Assembly: GCF_040419245.1 (NCBI RefSeq)
Contig: NZ_JAZHOH010000001.1
Coordinates: 930,001-994,000 of the forward strand
Reading direction: 5' to 3'
Length of the DNA: 64,000 nt
Origin: Ewingella sp. CoE-038-23
Lineage (GTDB): Bacteria > Pseudomonadota > Gammaproteobacteria > Enterobacterales > Enterobacteriaceae
Positions 29,593 through 38,919 of the stretch are shown in pieces. The notes below the pieces were generated by a model. It was not told where the DNA came from. It was given only the letters and a program-made list of their open reading frames with translations, and ran no database searches. How positions within the stretch are numbered: the stretch's first letter is position 1; every line of letters begins with the position of its first letter. The position numbers were made by a program, and so were the translations under genes.

Positions 29593-30629
29593 TAGATAAC
29601 CCCAACTTGCCCCCACGCCTCTTTTACCGCCTGTGCTACGGCGGCGTCGAAGCGCTTCTCAGCATGTTCGATTGTTTTCTTGGCGAAAGTTGCAAAATCG
29701 GCATCCTGCGGCAGCGATTTATCACACACCGTGTCGTACCAGACGTAGCCCGCGCGCTCCCACGCAAAGCCGCCCAGCGCGGTGGCAGCCAGATAGAAGG
29801 CACGGTTAGGGATGCCGGAGTTGATGTGGACGCCGCCGTTGTCGTCGCGGGTGTTCACATAGCCTTTCATGTCGGCGGGCTGTGGGTCTTTGCCAAGCAG
29901 CGGGTCGTTGTAAGCTGTCCCCGGATGCGCCATCGAGCGCAGCCCCTTGCCTTTAATTCCCTTAGCTAACAGGCCTTCGCCGATGATCCAGTCGGCTTTA
30001 TCCGCCGTCTGTTTTTTGCTGAACTGCTTGACCAGAGAGCCGAACACGTCGGACAGCGATTCATTCAACGCGCCAGACTGGCCGCTATAAACCAGCCCGG
30101 CCTCGCTCTCGGTCACGCCGTGCGACAGTTCGTGGCCAATGACGTCGATGGCGATGGTGAAACGGTTAAAAATCTCACCGTCCCCATCGCCAAATACCAT
30201 CTGCTGGCCGTTCCAAAAGGCGTTTTGATACTCCTTGTCGTAATGCACCGAGCCAAGCAGCGCCAGCCCTTTATTGTCCAAAGAGTTGCGTTGGTACGCC
30301 TGCCAGAAGAAATCATAAGTCACGCCAAGATAGTCATAGGCTTCATCAACCGCCACGTCGTCATTGCTCGGCTGACCCTCTTTTCTTACTGACTTGCCGG
30401 GCAGGCGAGTGCCGTTTTGCGCATCATAAATATCCCGCTCGACCTGACCCGCCTTGGCGGTTTTCACCCCTTTAGGTTTGGCGTAAGCCTCGGCCATCAG
30501 GGTATTGACGTGAACCAGCGTCTGGCGCGCGCACTTCTTCTGCGGCTCTGAGCCGTGCTCAATAATGCGATTGAGGATATAGGGAGGAATAACGCCGAGG
30601 GGGGATCTCTGTTTGGTACCGTGACTCAT
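29592..30629 (-). CDS. Protealysin-like M4 metallopeptidase
   Basis: Thermolysin-family zinc peptidase of the short-propeptide, protealysin type (345 aa). Zinc motif HELSH at residues 166-170, third ligand Glu190 in GALNESLSD, and a downstream HINSGIPNRAFY segment with the active-site His region. A short propeptide (about 50 residues, IPPYILNRIIEHGSE) precedes the catalytic domain. No signal peptide is seen, as in the Serratia enzyme, which acts inside cells and cleaves OmpX and, in hosts, actin. The inhibitor gene follows with a TAATG overlap. Confidence 0.92.
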   Translation of the reverse strand: MSHGTKQRSPLGVIPPYILNRIIEHGSEPQKKCARQTLVHVNTLMAEAYAKPKGVKTAKAGQVERDIYDAQNGTRLPGKSVRKEGQPSNDDVAVDEAYDYLGVTYDFFWQAYQRNSLDNKGLALLGSVHYDKEYQNAFWNGQQMVFGDGDGEIFNRFTIAIDVIGHELSHGVTESEAGLVYSGQSGALNESLSDVFGSLVKQFSKKQTADKADWIIGEGLLAKGIKGKGLRSMAHPGTAYNDPLLGKDPQPADMKGYVNTRDDNGGVHINSGIPNRAFYLAATALGGFAWERAGYVWYDTVCDKSLPQDADFATFAKKTIEHAEKRFDAAVAQAVKEAWGQVGVI

Positions 30630-30727
30630 AACAACTCTCCTTATCGATAAGTGAAGCTTAAAAGTGACAAGTATTCATTGATATTGAGTATAGTCCGGCT
30701 GCGCTCCCCGCCAGCGAAAGATGGGAT

Positions 30728-31834
30728 TTATCTGTTCTCTACCGACTCTTGGTTATCATCATAAAGCTGATGATTGTGCGAGGTGACGGCAGGATGAAGC
30801 GCGCTGCCTCTGACCTTGCGCACGGAGTTGCGTGTCACCAGCTTGCCCTGTAGCAGCACGCTAGAACAGGGGGCTTCGGGGCGGAACAGGCGGCGCTGGA
30901 GCAGGGCGATTGCTTCCACACCCAGCTCGTCGCGCGGCACGTGCACGGCGGTGAGCGCCACATCGTGAATTTCTGCCAGATTAAAGCCGTCGGTGCTCAT
31001 CACGCTGATGTCCGTCGGCACCGCAAACCCGCGTTTTACCAAGGCCGCCACGGCACCGGATGCCATAAAATCGCCTCCCGCCAGAATCGCCGTCGGCATG
31101 GGCTGGCCGCCGGGCAGGGTATCCAGATAATTCAGCATGGCCTGTTCAGCTTCCTGCGCGCCAAACCCCGAGGTCGTGACCAGATGCTGGCCGTCGTCAA
31201 AGGCCAGATTATGCCGCGAGAAGGCCTCTTTGATGCCCGCCAGGCGCAGCTCCATGGTGTGGCGGCGCAGACATTGCAGGGTCAGAATTCGGTGATGCCC
31301 CTGACTGAACAGATAATCGGTGGCGAAGTCGCCCATAGTTTGATGATCCGGCGACACGCTGTCGTGGCGCATCAGCCGATCGCGGCAGTTGATCAACACG
31401 CAGGGTTTAGCCAAGTCGGTCGCAAGCTGGTGGATATGCGGATCGTCAATGCCAACCAGCAGCGCGGCGTCGGTTTGGGCATCGGTCATTTTGGCGATAA
31501 ACAGCGCCACGTCGGCGTCGCTCTCTTCCAACGCGCAGTAGCGAACCCGCACGTCGTGCTGGCTGACGGCGGCAACAATCCCCTGAATCACCTTGTAGTA
31601 GAAGATATCACTGCGAGCGTCGAAGGCGCGGGCCGGGGCGAAGACCACAATGTTATTCAGCATCAGCCGCCCGGTGGACAGGCCGCTGAGCACGCCCTGC
31701 GATTTTGCGTAGCTCAACACCTGCTCTCTGGCCCGCGCGCTGGTATTGCTTTTTCCAGCCAATACGCGGGAAACCGTGCTGATCGACAGCCCCGTATGGT
31801 CAGCAATTTGCTGGATTTTTAGCTTTCCGTTCAA
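30728..31834 (-). CDS. LacI family regulator of the GH31/MFS cassette
   Basis: N-terminal LacI helix-turn-helix (KIQQIADHTGLSISTVSRVL) and a periplasmic-binding-like effector domain with the C-terminal PTDISVMSTDGFNLAEIHD motif. The preferred start is TTG at 31834 (368 aa): AAGGAG lies 8 bases upstream, and the HTH begins a few residues in. The longer open frame to 31960 adds 42 residues without homology. Divergent from the permease-glycosidase pair, which it probably represses; the inducer should be a substrate or product of that pair. Confidence 0.88.
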   Translation of the reverse strand: MNGKLKIQQIADHTGLSISTVSRVLAGKSNTSARAREQVLSYAKSQGVLSGLSTGRLMLNNIVVFAPARAFDARSDIFYYKVIQGIVAAVSQHDVRVRYCALEESDADVALFIAKMTDAQTDAALLVGIDDPHIHQLATDLAKPCVLINCRDRLMRHDSVSPDHQTMGDFATDYLFSQGHHRILTLQCLRRHTMELRLAGIKEAFSRHNLAFDDGQHLVTTSGFGAQEAEQAMLNYLDTLPGGQPMPTAILAGGDFMASGAVAALVKRGFAVPTDISVMSTDGFNLAEIHDVALTAVHVPRDELGVEAIALLQRRLFRPEAPCSSVLLQGKLVTRNSVRKVRGSALHPAVTSHNHQLYDDNQESVENR

Positions 31835-31942
31835 ATTGTGATCTCCTTCAAATTCGAAAATGAAAAAATTTTCATGAAGGATTTTGTGCGTAATCTTAGG
31901 CATTTTCAGGGCGAGGCTCGCAAATTTGTCTAGTCCATGAAA

Positions 31943-31957
31943 ATTCTTGCAAAGAAT
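31943..31957. promoter_or_regulatory. Candidate operator in the lacI/MFS intergenic region
   Basis: ATTCTT-GCA-AAGAAT is a perfect inverted repeat between the divergent genes. A second one, ATGAAAA-AA-TTTTCAT, is at 31860-31875. Either could bind the LacI-type regulator; neither has the CG centre most common for this family. Confidence 0.4.
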
Positions 31958-32057
31958 CACGTTCCGCTCACAAATCAGCCTGCATACAGTCGTCTAGGGT
32001 ACTCAAACAATAACCATCGCTGGCAGCTAGCCTGCTGACCAGGGAGGAGAAATAACA

Positions 32058-33371
32058 ATGACGATTGAGATCAATACCGACGCCGTGACGTCAGGAAGAC
32101 GCAAAATCAGAGCCTTACGCTGGTGGATGCTGGCCCTATTTCTACTTGGGGTGACGGTCAACTACATCACCCGCAACTCACTGGGTCTGCTGGCGGCTGA
32201 ACTGAAAACCAGCCTGAATATGACCACCGAACAATACTCTTACATCGTGGCGGCATTTCAGGCGGCCTACACCATTTTCCAACCTCTGTGCGGCTGGCTG
32301 ATTGACGTCATTGGCCTGAAACTCGGCTTTCTGATCTGTGCGTCCGTTTGGGCCGTGGTCTGTATGCTGCACGCCGGAGCCGGGGGCTGGATCCAACTGG
32401 CCATTCTACGTTTCTTCATGGGCAGCGCCGAGGCGGCCGCCACGCCCGCCAACGCCAAAGCCATCTCCGACTGGTTCCCGCGCAAAGAGCGGCCGGTGGC
32501 CGCAGGCTGGGCCGGGGTGGGCTTCTCCATTGGCGCCATGCTGGCACCGCCGATTATTCTGGTGGCTCACCTCTCTTTCGGCTGGCGCGGCGCTTTCCTG
32601 TTTTGCGGGATTTTGTCGATGCTGTGGGTGCTGCTGTGGTGGAAGTTCTACCACGCGCCGGAAAACCACCCGAACCTGAGCAAAGAAGAGCTGGCGCTGA
32701 TTCGCCAGGACAATGAGCCTCAGCAGACCCGTTTACCTTTTATCAAATCGCTGAAAATCGTCTGCAAAAACAAGAAATTCTACGGCATTGCCATCCCGGC
32801 ATTTCTGGCGGAACCCGCGTGGGCGGTGTTTAGCTTCTGGGTGCCGCTGTATCTGGCAAACGAGCGCGGCATGGACCTCAAGCACATTGTGATGTTCGCG
32901 TGGCTGCCGTTCTTGGCGGCGGATTTGGGCAGCGTCGCCAGTGGCTATCTCACCACGCTGTATCGCAAATTCTTCGGCTGCACCCGCATTAACTCGATTG
33001 TTGCCAGCTCGGTGACCGGGGCTTTCTTGATGCTGTCACTGGCGCTGGTGGCGCTCACCGAAAGCCCGTACGCCGCCATCGCGCTGATCTCCATCGGCGG
33101 ATTCGGACATCAGGTGATCTCCTGCATGCTGAGCGCGGTGGTGGTGGAGTCATTCGATAAAAGTCAGGTGGCGACGGTTAACGGCATGCGCGGCTCCTCC
33201 GCGTGGATCGCCAGCTTCTTGTTTTCATTACTGATAGGTGCGGTAGCCGACAATATCGGCTTCAACCCGCTGTTTATCGCGATGGGATTTTTTGACCTGA
33301 TTGGGGCGGTTTTCCTGATTGCCCTGATAGCAGAACGCCGCACACCGGCAGATAAAAGGAAAAGTGCATGA
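32058..33371 (+). CDS. MFS transporter, ExuT-like anion:cation symporter type
   Basis: Twelve-helix major facilitator (437 aa) of the ACS subgroup. The helix 1-2 region NYITRNSLGLLAAELK and the RFFMGSAEAAATPANAKAIS segment resemble hexuronate/galactonate carriers. Its stop overlaps the start of the GH31 gene by 4 bases, so the pair is translationally coupled. It probably imports the glycoside split by the enzyme. The ACS relationship hints at an acidic sugar or glycoside, but this is inference. GGGAGGAG precedes the ATG. Confidence 0.85.
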   Translation: MTIEINTDAVTSGRRKIRALRWWMLALFLLGVTVNYITRNSLGLLAAELKTSLNMTTEQYSYIVAAFQAAYTIFQPLCGWLIDVIGLKLGFLICASVWAVVCMLHAGAGGWIQLAILRFFMGSAEAAATPANAKAISDWFPRKERPVAAGWAGVGFSIGAMLAPPIILVAHLSFGWRGAFLFCGILSMLWVLLWWKFYHAPENHPNLSKEELALIRQDNEPQQTRLPFIKSLKIVCKNKKFYGIAIPAFLAEPAWAVFSFWVPLYLANERGMDLKHIVMFAWLPFLAADLGSVASGYLTTLYRKFFGCTRINSIVASSVTGAFLMLSLALVALTESPYAAIALISIGGFGHQVISCMLSAVVVESFDKSQVATVNGMRGSSAWIASFLFSLLIGAVADNIGFNPLFIAMGFFDLIGAVFLIALIAERRTPADKRKSA

Positions 33372-35731
33372 AGACGTTAAAGCATTGGGTGCTGGCAGCA
33401 CAGGACGCCGCGGGCGTGGAGCTGCGGGTGGACGATCAACATCTGTTTTGCCTGCGGATACTGGAGCAGGGCCTATTCCGCGTGCTGATCAAACGCCGTG
33501 GCGAGCTGGCGCTGGACCGAACCTGGAGCATTGCGCCAACGGACGATGTGCCTTGGGAGGGGCGCGATCGTCTGAGCAATCAGGGATTTAGTCTGCCGGG
33601 CTACACGCTGGAGCAGTTTGAGGATCGGCTGGTGATCAGCAGCGAAAAGCTGCGGGTAACGGTTCACCAGCCTTTGTGGCTCGAATGGGAATATCGCCAC
33701 ACCGATGGCAGCTGGCTGCCGCTGGCCAGTGACCGTAAAACCGGGGCCTATATGCTGTCGGTGAAGGGGGACGGTTCGGCCCACTATCAGCGCCGTTATC
33801 CCGAAGAGCGCTATTACGGTCTGGGGGAAAAAGCCGGGGATCTCAATCGCGCCGGTCGCCGTTTTGAAATGCGCAATCTGGACGCCATGGGCTATAACGC
33901 CGCCAGCACCGATCCGCTCTACAAGCATATTCCTTTTACGTTAACGCGCCGGGGTGATGTCAGTTTTGGCCTGTTCTACGATAATCTCAGCAATGTCTGG
34001 CTTGATCTCGGCCAAGAGTTGGATAATTACCATTTGCCTTATCGCCGCTTTAACGCCGAAGCGGGGGATCTCGATTACTATATGTTCCTCGGCCCGACGG
34101 CCCTTGACGTGACAAAAGCCTTGGTGCGGCTGACCGGCAAAACTACCTTTGGCCCGAAATGGAGCCTCGGCTACAGCGGCTCGACCATGTACTACACCGA
34201 CGCGTCAGACGCCCAGCAGCAGCTGATGAAGTTCATCAACCTGTGCCGCGAACAGGATATTGCCTGCGACTCGTTCCAGCTCTCTTCCGGCTACACCTCG
34301 ATTGGCAATAAGCGTTACGTGTTCAACTGGAATTACGACAAAATCCCTGAGCCGAAAGCCATGTCGCAGGCCTTTCTCGACGCGGGGATCCGCCTGGCCG
34401 CCAACATCAAACCCTGTCTATTGCAGGACCACCCGCAATACGCTCTCGTCGCCCAGCAGGGGCTGTTTATTCGCGATTCGCAAGAGGATGTCCCTGAGCG
34501 CTCGGTATTTTGGGACGACGAAGGCTCCCATCTGGACTTCACCAATCTAGCGACCATTCGCTGGTGGCAGCACGGCGTTACCACGCAACTGCTGAAAAAC
34601 CGCATTGGCTCAACGTGGAATGATAATAATGAATATGAAGTGTGGGACAGCAACGCGCGCTGCTTTGGCTTCGGAAAATCCATTGCTATCAAGCACATTC
34701 GTCCGGTGATGCCGCTGTTAATGATGCGCGCCTCCTTCGAGGCTCAGCAGGTATTTGCGCCCAACCTGCGGCCTTATCTCATCTCCCGCTCCGGCTGCGC
34801 CGGGATGCAGCGCTACGTGCAAACCTGGAGTGGCGATAACCGCACCTGCTGGCAAACGCTGCGCTACAACACGCGCATGGGGCTGGGCATGAGCCTCTCC
34901 GGCTTGTACAACGTGGGTCATGACGTCGGCGGCTTTGCCGGGGATCGCCCGGATGAAGAGCTGTTTGTGCGTTGGGTGCAGAATGGCGTGATGCACCCGC
35001 GCTTTACTATTCACTCGTGGAATGATGACGGCACGGTGAATGAGCCATGGATGTTTAGCCAGAGCACGGCGCTGATCCGCGACGCCATCAACCTGCGCTA
35101 TCGCCTGCTGCCCTACTTCTACACCTTGCTGTGGCAGGCCCATGAGGATGACGAGCCGATGCTGCGCCCGACTTTCCTCGACCACGAGCACGACGCCAAT
35201 ACCTTCGCCGAAACCGACGATTTTATGCTGGGGAAAGACCTGCTGGTGGCAAGCGTAGTGGAGCAGGGCCAGCGCGAGCGCGAGGTGTATCTGCCCGCTA
35301 ACGAGAGCGGCTGGTGCGATTTCTACAGCGGAAAATGGTTTGCCGGTGGTCAGTTTATCAAGCTGGACGCGCCGCTGGAGCGCCTGCCACTGCTGGTGCG
35401 AGCCGGTGCAGCACTGCCTATGTCTCAGCGCACGGCTTATGTTGATCAGCAGCAGGACAAGGTGCGCGAGCTGCACATTTTCCCAAGCCCGGCGGCGGCC
35501 ACCTCTTGCGGTATGCTGTTTGAAGATGACGGCGAGAGCCACGGCTGGAAAGAGGGCAATGCGCTGTGGCTAAGCTGGGAGATTAAAACGGACGGCGAGA
35601 AAATCAGTATCGACTTTACTCAACGTGGCGATTTCAGACCGGCGTGGGACAGTTTGGGCATCGTGCTGCCAGCCGGAGAGACGCGCCCGCTGTGGATTAA
35701 TGGCGTGAAGTCAGAGAGTTATAGGTTGTAA
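33368..35731 (+). CDS. GH31 alpha-glycosidase
   Basis: 787-residue glycoside hydrolase family 31 protein. Order: N-terminal beta domain (EERYYGLGEKAGDLNRAGRR), (beta/alpha)8 barrel (FGPKWSLGYSGSTMYY onwards) and C-terminal beta domains. The catalytic nucleophile is probably Asp419 in STWNDNNEYE, and the acid/base Asp490 in TWSGDNRTCW. There is no signal peptide, so it acts in the cytoplasm on an imported substrate. The hallmark residues of YihQ-type sulfoquinovosidases were not recognised. The exact linkage and aglycone are unknown. Confidence 0.9.
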   Translation: MKTLKHWVLAAQDAAGVELRVDDQHLFCLRILEQGLFRVLIKRRGELALDRTWSIAPTDDVPWEGRDRLSNQGFSLPGYTLEQFEDRLVISSEKLRVTVHQPLWLEWEYRHTDGSWLPLASDRKTGAYMLSVKGDGSAHYQRRYPEERYYGLGEKAGDLNRAGRRFEMRNLDAMGYNAASTDPLYKHIPFTLTRRGDVSFGLFYDNLSNVWLDLGQELDNYHLPYRRFNAEAGDLDYYMFLGPTALDVTKALVRLTGKTTFGPKWSLGYSGSTMYYTDASDAQQQLMKFINLCREQDIACDSFQLSSGYTSIGNKRYVFNWNYDKIPEPKAMSQAFLDAGIRLAANIKPCLLQDHPQYALVAQQGLFIRDSQEDVPERSVFWDDEGSHLDFTNLATIRWWQHGVTTQLLKNRIGSTWNDNNEYEVWDSNARCFGFGKSIAIKHIRPVMPLLMMRASFEAQQVFAPNLRPYLISRSGCAGMQRYVQTWSGDNRTCWQTLRYNTRMGLGMSLSGLYNVGHDVGGFAGDRPDEELFVRWVQNGVMHPRFTIHSWNDDGTVNEPWMFSQSTALIRDAINLRYRLLPYFYTLLWQAHEDDEPMLRPTFLDHEHDANTFAETDDFMLGKDLLVASVVEQGQREREVYLPANESGWCDFYSGKWFAGGQFIKLDAPLERLPLLVRAGAALPMSQRTAYVDQQQDKVRELHIFPSPAAATSCGMLFEDDGESHGWKEGNALWLSWEIKTDGEKISIDFTQRGDFRPAWDSLGIVLPAGETRPLWINGVKSESYRL

Positions 35732-35740
35732 GCTTTTAGC

Positions 35741-35765
35741 GCCTCCCCCTAAAAAAGGGGGAGGC
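35741..35765. terminator. Hairpin between the GH31 gene and xseA
   Basis: GCCTCCCCC pairs with GGGGGAGGC around TAAAAAA. No good U-tract on either strand; it sits between two convergent genes. It could also be a small dispersed repeat. Confidence 0.5.
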
Positions 35766-35788
35766 TGGGAAGGGGTATACAGCGACCG

Positions 35789-37165
35789 TTATTGCTTCGC
35801 AGCGGGCTTGCGCGTTTTCTTCGCAAGCGTCACGACTTTCACTTCGCTCTCAATCCAACCATCCGCCAGGCGGGTTTTCAGCGTGTCGCCCGGCGCGGTC
35901 TGCGTGGTTTTCTTCAGCAATTCACCCTTCGGCGTGGTGGTCACGCTATAACCGCGCGCCAGCGTGGCCAAAGGACTGACGGCTTCCAGCTGGGTACAGG
36001 CCGTGCCAAAACGCTGCCGGCTGTTGGACAGTTGCAGGACCAGCGCCTGTTGCAGACGGTACTGCAATTGCTGGACTCGCTGCTGGGCGCGATGAATGCG
36101 CGACTGCGGCTGCTGCTGGTTGAGGCGCTGCTGCAGGCGATCGATGCGACGCAGCATCTGGCGCAGCTGGTTTTGCATGGCCTCATCAAGCCGACGGCGC
36201 AGTTTGAACAGCGCGGTTTGCTGGCGAGCCAGGCGCAGGTGCGGGTGCTGTTGCTGCAAACGATGGTTCAGGCGGGTAAAACGCTGAGCCAGCTGGGCGA
36301 GGTAATAGTCCATCGCCATTTCCAAACGCTGCTGCTGAGATTGAATCTGGCGCAGCAGTTCCAGCTGATTGCGGCTAATTAACTCGGCGGCGGCAGACGG
36401 CGTCGGCGCGCGCAGGTCGGCCACAAAGTCGGCGATGGTGACGTCGGTTTCATGGCCGACGGCGCTGACAATCGGAATGGCGCTTTTGAAAATGGCCCGC
36501 GCCACGCGCTCATCGTTAAAGCTCCACAAATCTTCCAAAGAGCCACCGCCGCGCCCGACAATCAACACATCCACTTCCTGACGCGAGTTTGCCAGCTCAA
36601 TGGCACGGACAATTTGCATCGGCGCGTCGACACCCTGCACGGCAGTCGGGTAGATGATGACCGGCAGTGACGGGTCACGGCGTTTCAGCACGTTTAATAC
36701 GTCATGCAGCGCCGCGCCGCTCGACGAGGTGATCACCCCGACGCACTTGGCAGGCGAGGGCAGGGGCTGCTTGAATTGGGCATCAAAAAGCCCTTCGGCG
36801 GCCAGCTGCTGCTTCAACAGGTCAAATTTCTGCTGCAACAGCCCGTCACCGGCTTCCTGCATGCTTTCGGCAATCAGCTGATAGTCGCCGCGCGGTTCAT
36901 ACAACGTGATAGTGGCGCGAACCAACACCTGCTGGCCGTTTTGCGGGCGGAAGGTGGTGCGGCGATTGGTGTTGCGGAACATGGCACAGCGAACCTGCGC
37001 CCGGTCGTCTTTCAGGGTGAAATACCAGTGACCGGACGAAGGTTGAGAGAAGTTGGAGATCTCGCCTGAAAGCCAGACCTGGCCCATTTCGTTCTCCAGC
37101 AGCTGTCGAACCGTCTGATTCAGGCGGCTTACGGTAAAAATTGGCGGGGAAGAAGGTAGTGGCAT
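35789..37165 (-). CDS. xseA: Exonuclease VII large subunit
   Basis: Single-strand DNA exonuclease (458 aa). N-terminal OB fold ([17 protein letters not shown]), catalytic domain with [20 protein letters not shown] and [28 protein letters not shown], then a long Gln/Arg/Leu-rich coiled coil (about 270-400) and a basic tail ([11 protein letters not shown]). Divergent from guaB as in E. coli. Confidence 0.97.
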   Translation of the reverse strand: MPLPSSPPIFTVSRLNQTVRQLLENEMGQVWLSGEISNFSQPSSGHWYFTLKDDRAQVRCAMFRNTNRRTTFRPQNGQQVLVRATITLYEPRGDYQLIAESMQEAGDGLLQQKFDLLKQQLAAEGLFDAQFKQPLPSPAKCVGVITSSSGAALHDVLNVLKRRDPSLPVIIYPTAVQGVDAPMQIVRAIELANSRQEVDVLIVGRGGGSLEDLWSFNDERVARAIFKSAIPIVSAVGHETDVTIADFVADLRAPTPSAAAELISRNQLELLRQIQSQQQRLEMAMDYYLAQLAQRFTRLNHRLQQQHPHLRLARQQTALFKLRRRLDEAMQNQLRQMLRRIDRLQQRLNQQQPQSRIHRAQQRVQQLQYRLQQALVLQLSNSRQRFGTACTQLEAVSPLATLARGYSVTTTPKGELLKKTTQTAPGDTLKTRLADGWIESEVKVVTLAKKTRKPAAKQ

Positions 37166-37276
37166 GTGATCCAGATCAAATTCAAAAACAGAGACTTAAT
37201 CGGTCGATACTACATGCCCAAACAAGGTAATCAAGAAGTTTCGTAAATAGTACTAGTCGCAATGGGCCCTCACCTG

Positions 37277-37282
37277 TATAAT
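37277..37282 (+). promoter_or_regulatory. Probable -10 box of guaB
   Basis: TATAAT lies 52 bases before the guaB ATG. No good -35 is seen 17 bases upstream (TAGTCG), so activation by Fis or CRP, as in E. coli, is plausible. A PurR box was not found. Confidence 0.45.
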
Positions 37283-37333
37283 CCCGCTGCAATATTTTAT
37301 CCTTTCCGCATCCACCTTGGTGAGATATTGCCC

Positions 37334-38800
37334 ATGCTACGTATCGCAAAAGAAGCTCTAACGTTCGACGACGTCCTCCTTGTACCAGCTCACTCCACAG
37401 TTCTGCCTAATACTGCCGACCTAAGCACTCAACTGACCGCTAAAATCCGTCTCAATATTCCAATGCTGTCTGCAGCAATGGATACCGTGACTGAAGCGAA
37501 TCTGGCGATTGCTCTGGCGCAAGAGGGCGGTCTGGGATTCATTCACAAGAACATGTCCATTGAACGTCAGGCCGAAGAAGTTCGCCGCGTTAAGAAGCAT
37601 GAAAGCGGCGTGGTCGCCGACCCGAAAACGGTCACCCCTTCTACCACCCTGCGTCAAGTTAAAGAACTCACCGAAATCAACGGCTTTGCCGGTTATCCTG
37701 TCGTGACCGAAGGCAACGAACTGGTGGGTATTATTACCGGCCGTGACGTGCGCTTTGTGACCGACCTGGAACAGCCTGTCACCGCAGTGATGACCCCGAA
37801 AGAGCGTCTGGTGACGGTCAAAGAGGGCGAAGCACGCGAAGTTGTGTTGCAGAAAATGCACGAAAAACGCGTTGAGAAAGCGCTGGTTGTTGACGCGCAA
37901 TTTCACCTGCTGGGTATGATCACTGTTAAAGACTTCCAAAAAGCGGAACGTAAACCTAACGCCTGTAAAGATGAGCAAGGCAGTCTGCGCGTTGGCGCGG
38001 CAGTTGGCGCTGGCGAAGGCAACGAAGAGCGTATCGACGCACTGGTTGCGGCGGGCGTTGACGTCCTGCTGATCGACTCCTCACACGGCCACTCCGAAGG
38101 CGTTCTGTCCCGCATTCGCGCCACTCGCGCTAAATATCCAGACTTAGAAATCATCGGTGGCAACGTGGCGACCGGCGCTGGCGCACTGGCGCTGGTGGAA
38201 GCTGGCGTGAGCGCGGTGAAAGTGGGTATCGGCCCTGGCTCAATCTGTACGACGCGTATCGTGACCGGCGTAGGTGTTCCACAAATCACCGCCGTGTCTG
38301 ACGCGGTGGCTGCGCTGGAAGGCACCGGTATTCCGGTTATCGCTGACGGCGGGATCCGTTTCTCAGGTGACATCGCTAAAGCTATCGCCGCTGGCGCAAG
38401 CTGCGTGATGGTTGGCGGCATGCTGGCAGGTACTGAAGAGTCTCCGGGCGAAATCGAACTGTACCAAGGCCGCTCATTCAAATCTTACCGCGGTATGGGT
38501 TCTCTGGGCGCGATGTCCAAAGGCTCTTCTGACCGTTACTTCCAGACTGGCAACGCCGCTGACAAACTGGTGCCGGAAGGTATCGAAGGTCGCGTGGCGT
38601 ATAAAGGCCGTCTGAAAGAGATCGTTCACCAGCAAATGGGTGGTTTGCGCTCATGTATGGGCCTGACCGGTTGTGCTACTATCCACGACCTGCGTACCAA
38701 GGCTGAATTTGTTCGCATCAGCGGTGCGGGGATTCAGGAGAGTCATGTTCACGATGTGACTATCACAAAAGAGTCCCCTAATTATAGAATGGGTTCTTAA
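37334..38800 (+). CDS. guaB: IMP dehydrogenase
   Basis: NAD-dependent oxidation of IMP to XMP, the first committed step of GMP synthesis. The catalytic Cys is in [15 protein letters not shown], and the flap region is near [20 protein letters not shown]. Two CBS domains lie within about 95-200. ATG 37334 gives 488 residues (as in E. coli) and the start [14 protein letters not shown]. Operon with guaA, 119 bases downstream. Confidence 0.98.
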   Translation: MLRIAKEALTFDDVLLVPAHSTVLPNTADLSTQLTAKIRLNIPMLSAAMDTVTEANLAIALAQEGGLGFIHKNMSIERQAEEVRRVKKHESGVVADPKTVTPSTTLRQVKELTEINGFAGYPVVTEGNELVGIITGRDVRFVTDLEQPVTAVMTPKERLVTVKEGEAREVVLQKMHEKRVEKALVVDAQFHLLGMITVKDFQKAERKPNACKDEQGSLRVGAAVGAGEGNEERIDALVAAGVDVLLIDSSHGHSEGVLSRIRATRAKYPDLEIIGGNVATGAGALALVEAGVSAVKVGIGPGSICTTRIVTGVGVPQITAVSDAVAALEGTGIPVIADGGIRFSGDIAKAIAAGASCVMVGGMLAGTEESPGEIELYQGRSFKSYRGMGSLGAMSKGSSDRYFQTGNAADKLVPEGIEGRVAYKGRLKEIVHQQMGGLRSCMGLTGCATIHDLRTKAEFVRISGAGIQESHVHDVTITKESPNYRMGS

Positions 38801-38919
38801 CCCTTAAGACAGCGAGCTACGTGCTCGCTGTCTGCTTTATTGAAGTAAGCTTTTATTGTTGTTGAAAGTTTAACTCGTTGTTTTAACGCTTTTTATTGCT
38901 TTCTGGAAAACGCCCCCTC

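Noticed and set aside
35741..35765. GCCTCCCCC/GGGGGAGGC hairpin as a REP-type repeat
   Set aside because: Only one copy in the window; a simple hairpin between convergent genes is sufficient explanation.
37166..37333. PurR box before guaB
   Set aside because: No 16-base stretch comes near the PurR consensus, unlike the one before glyA.
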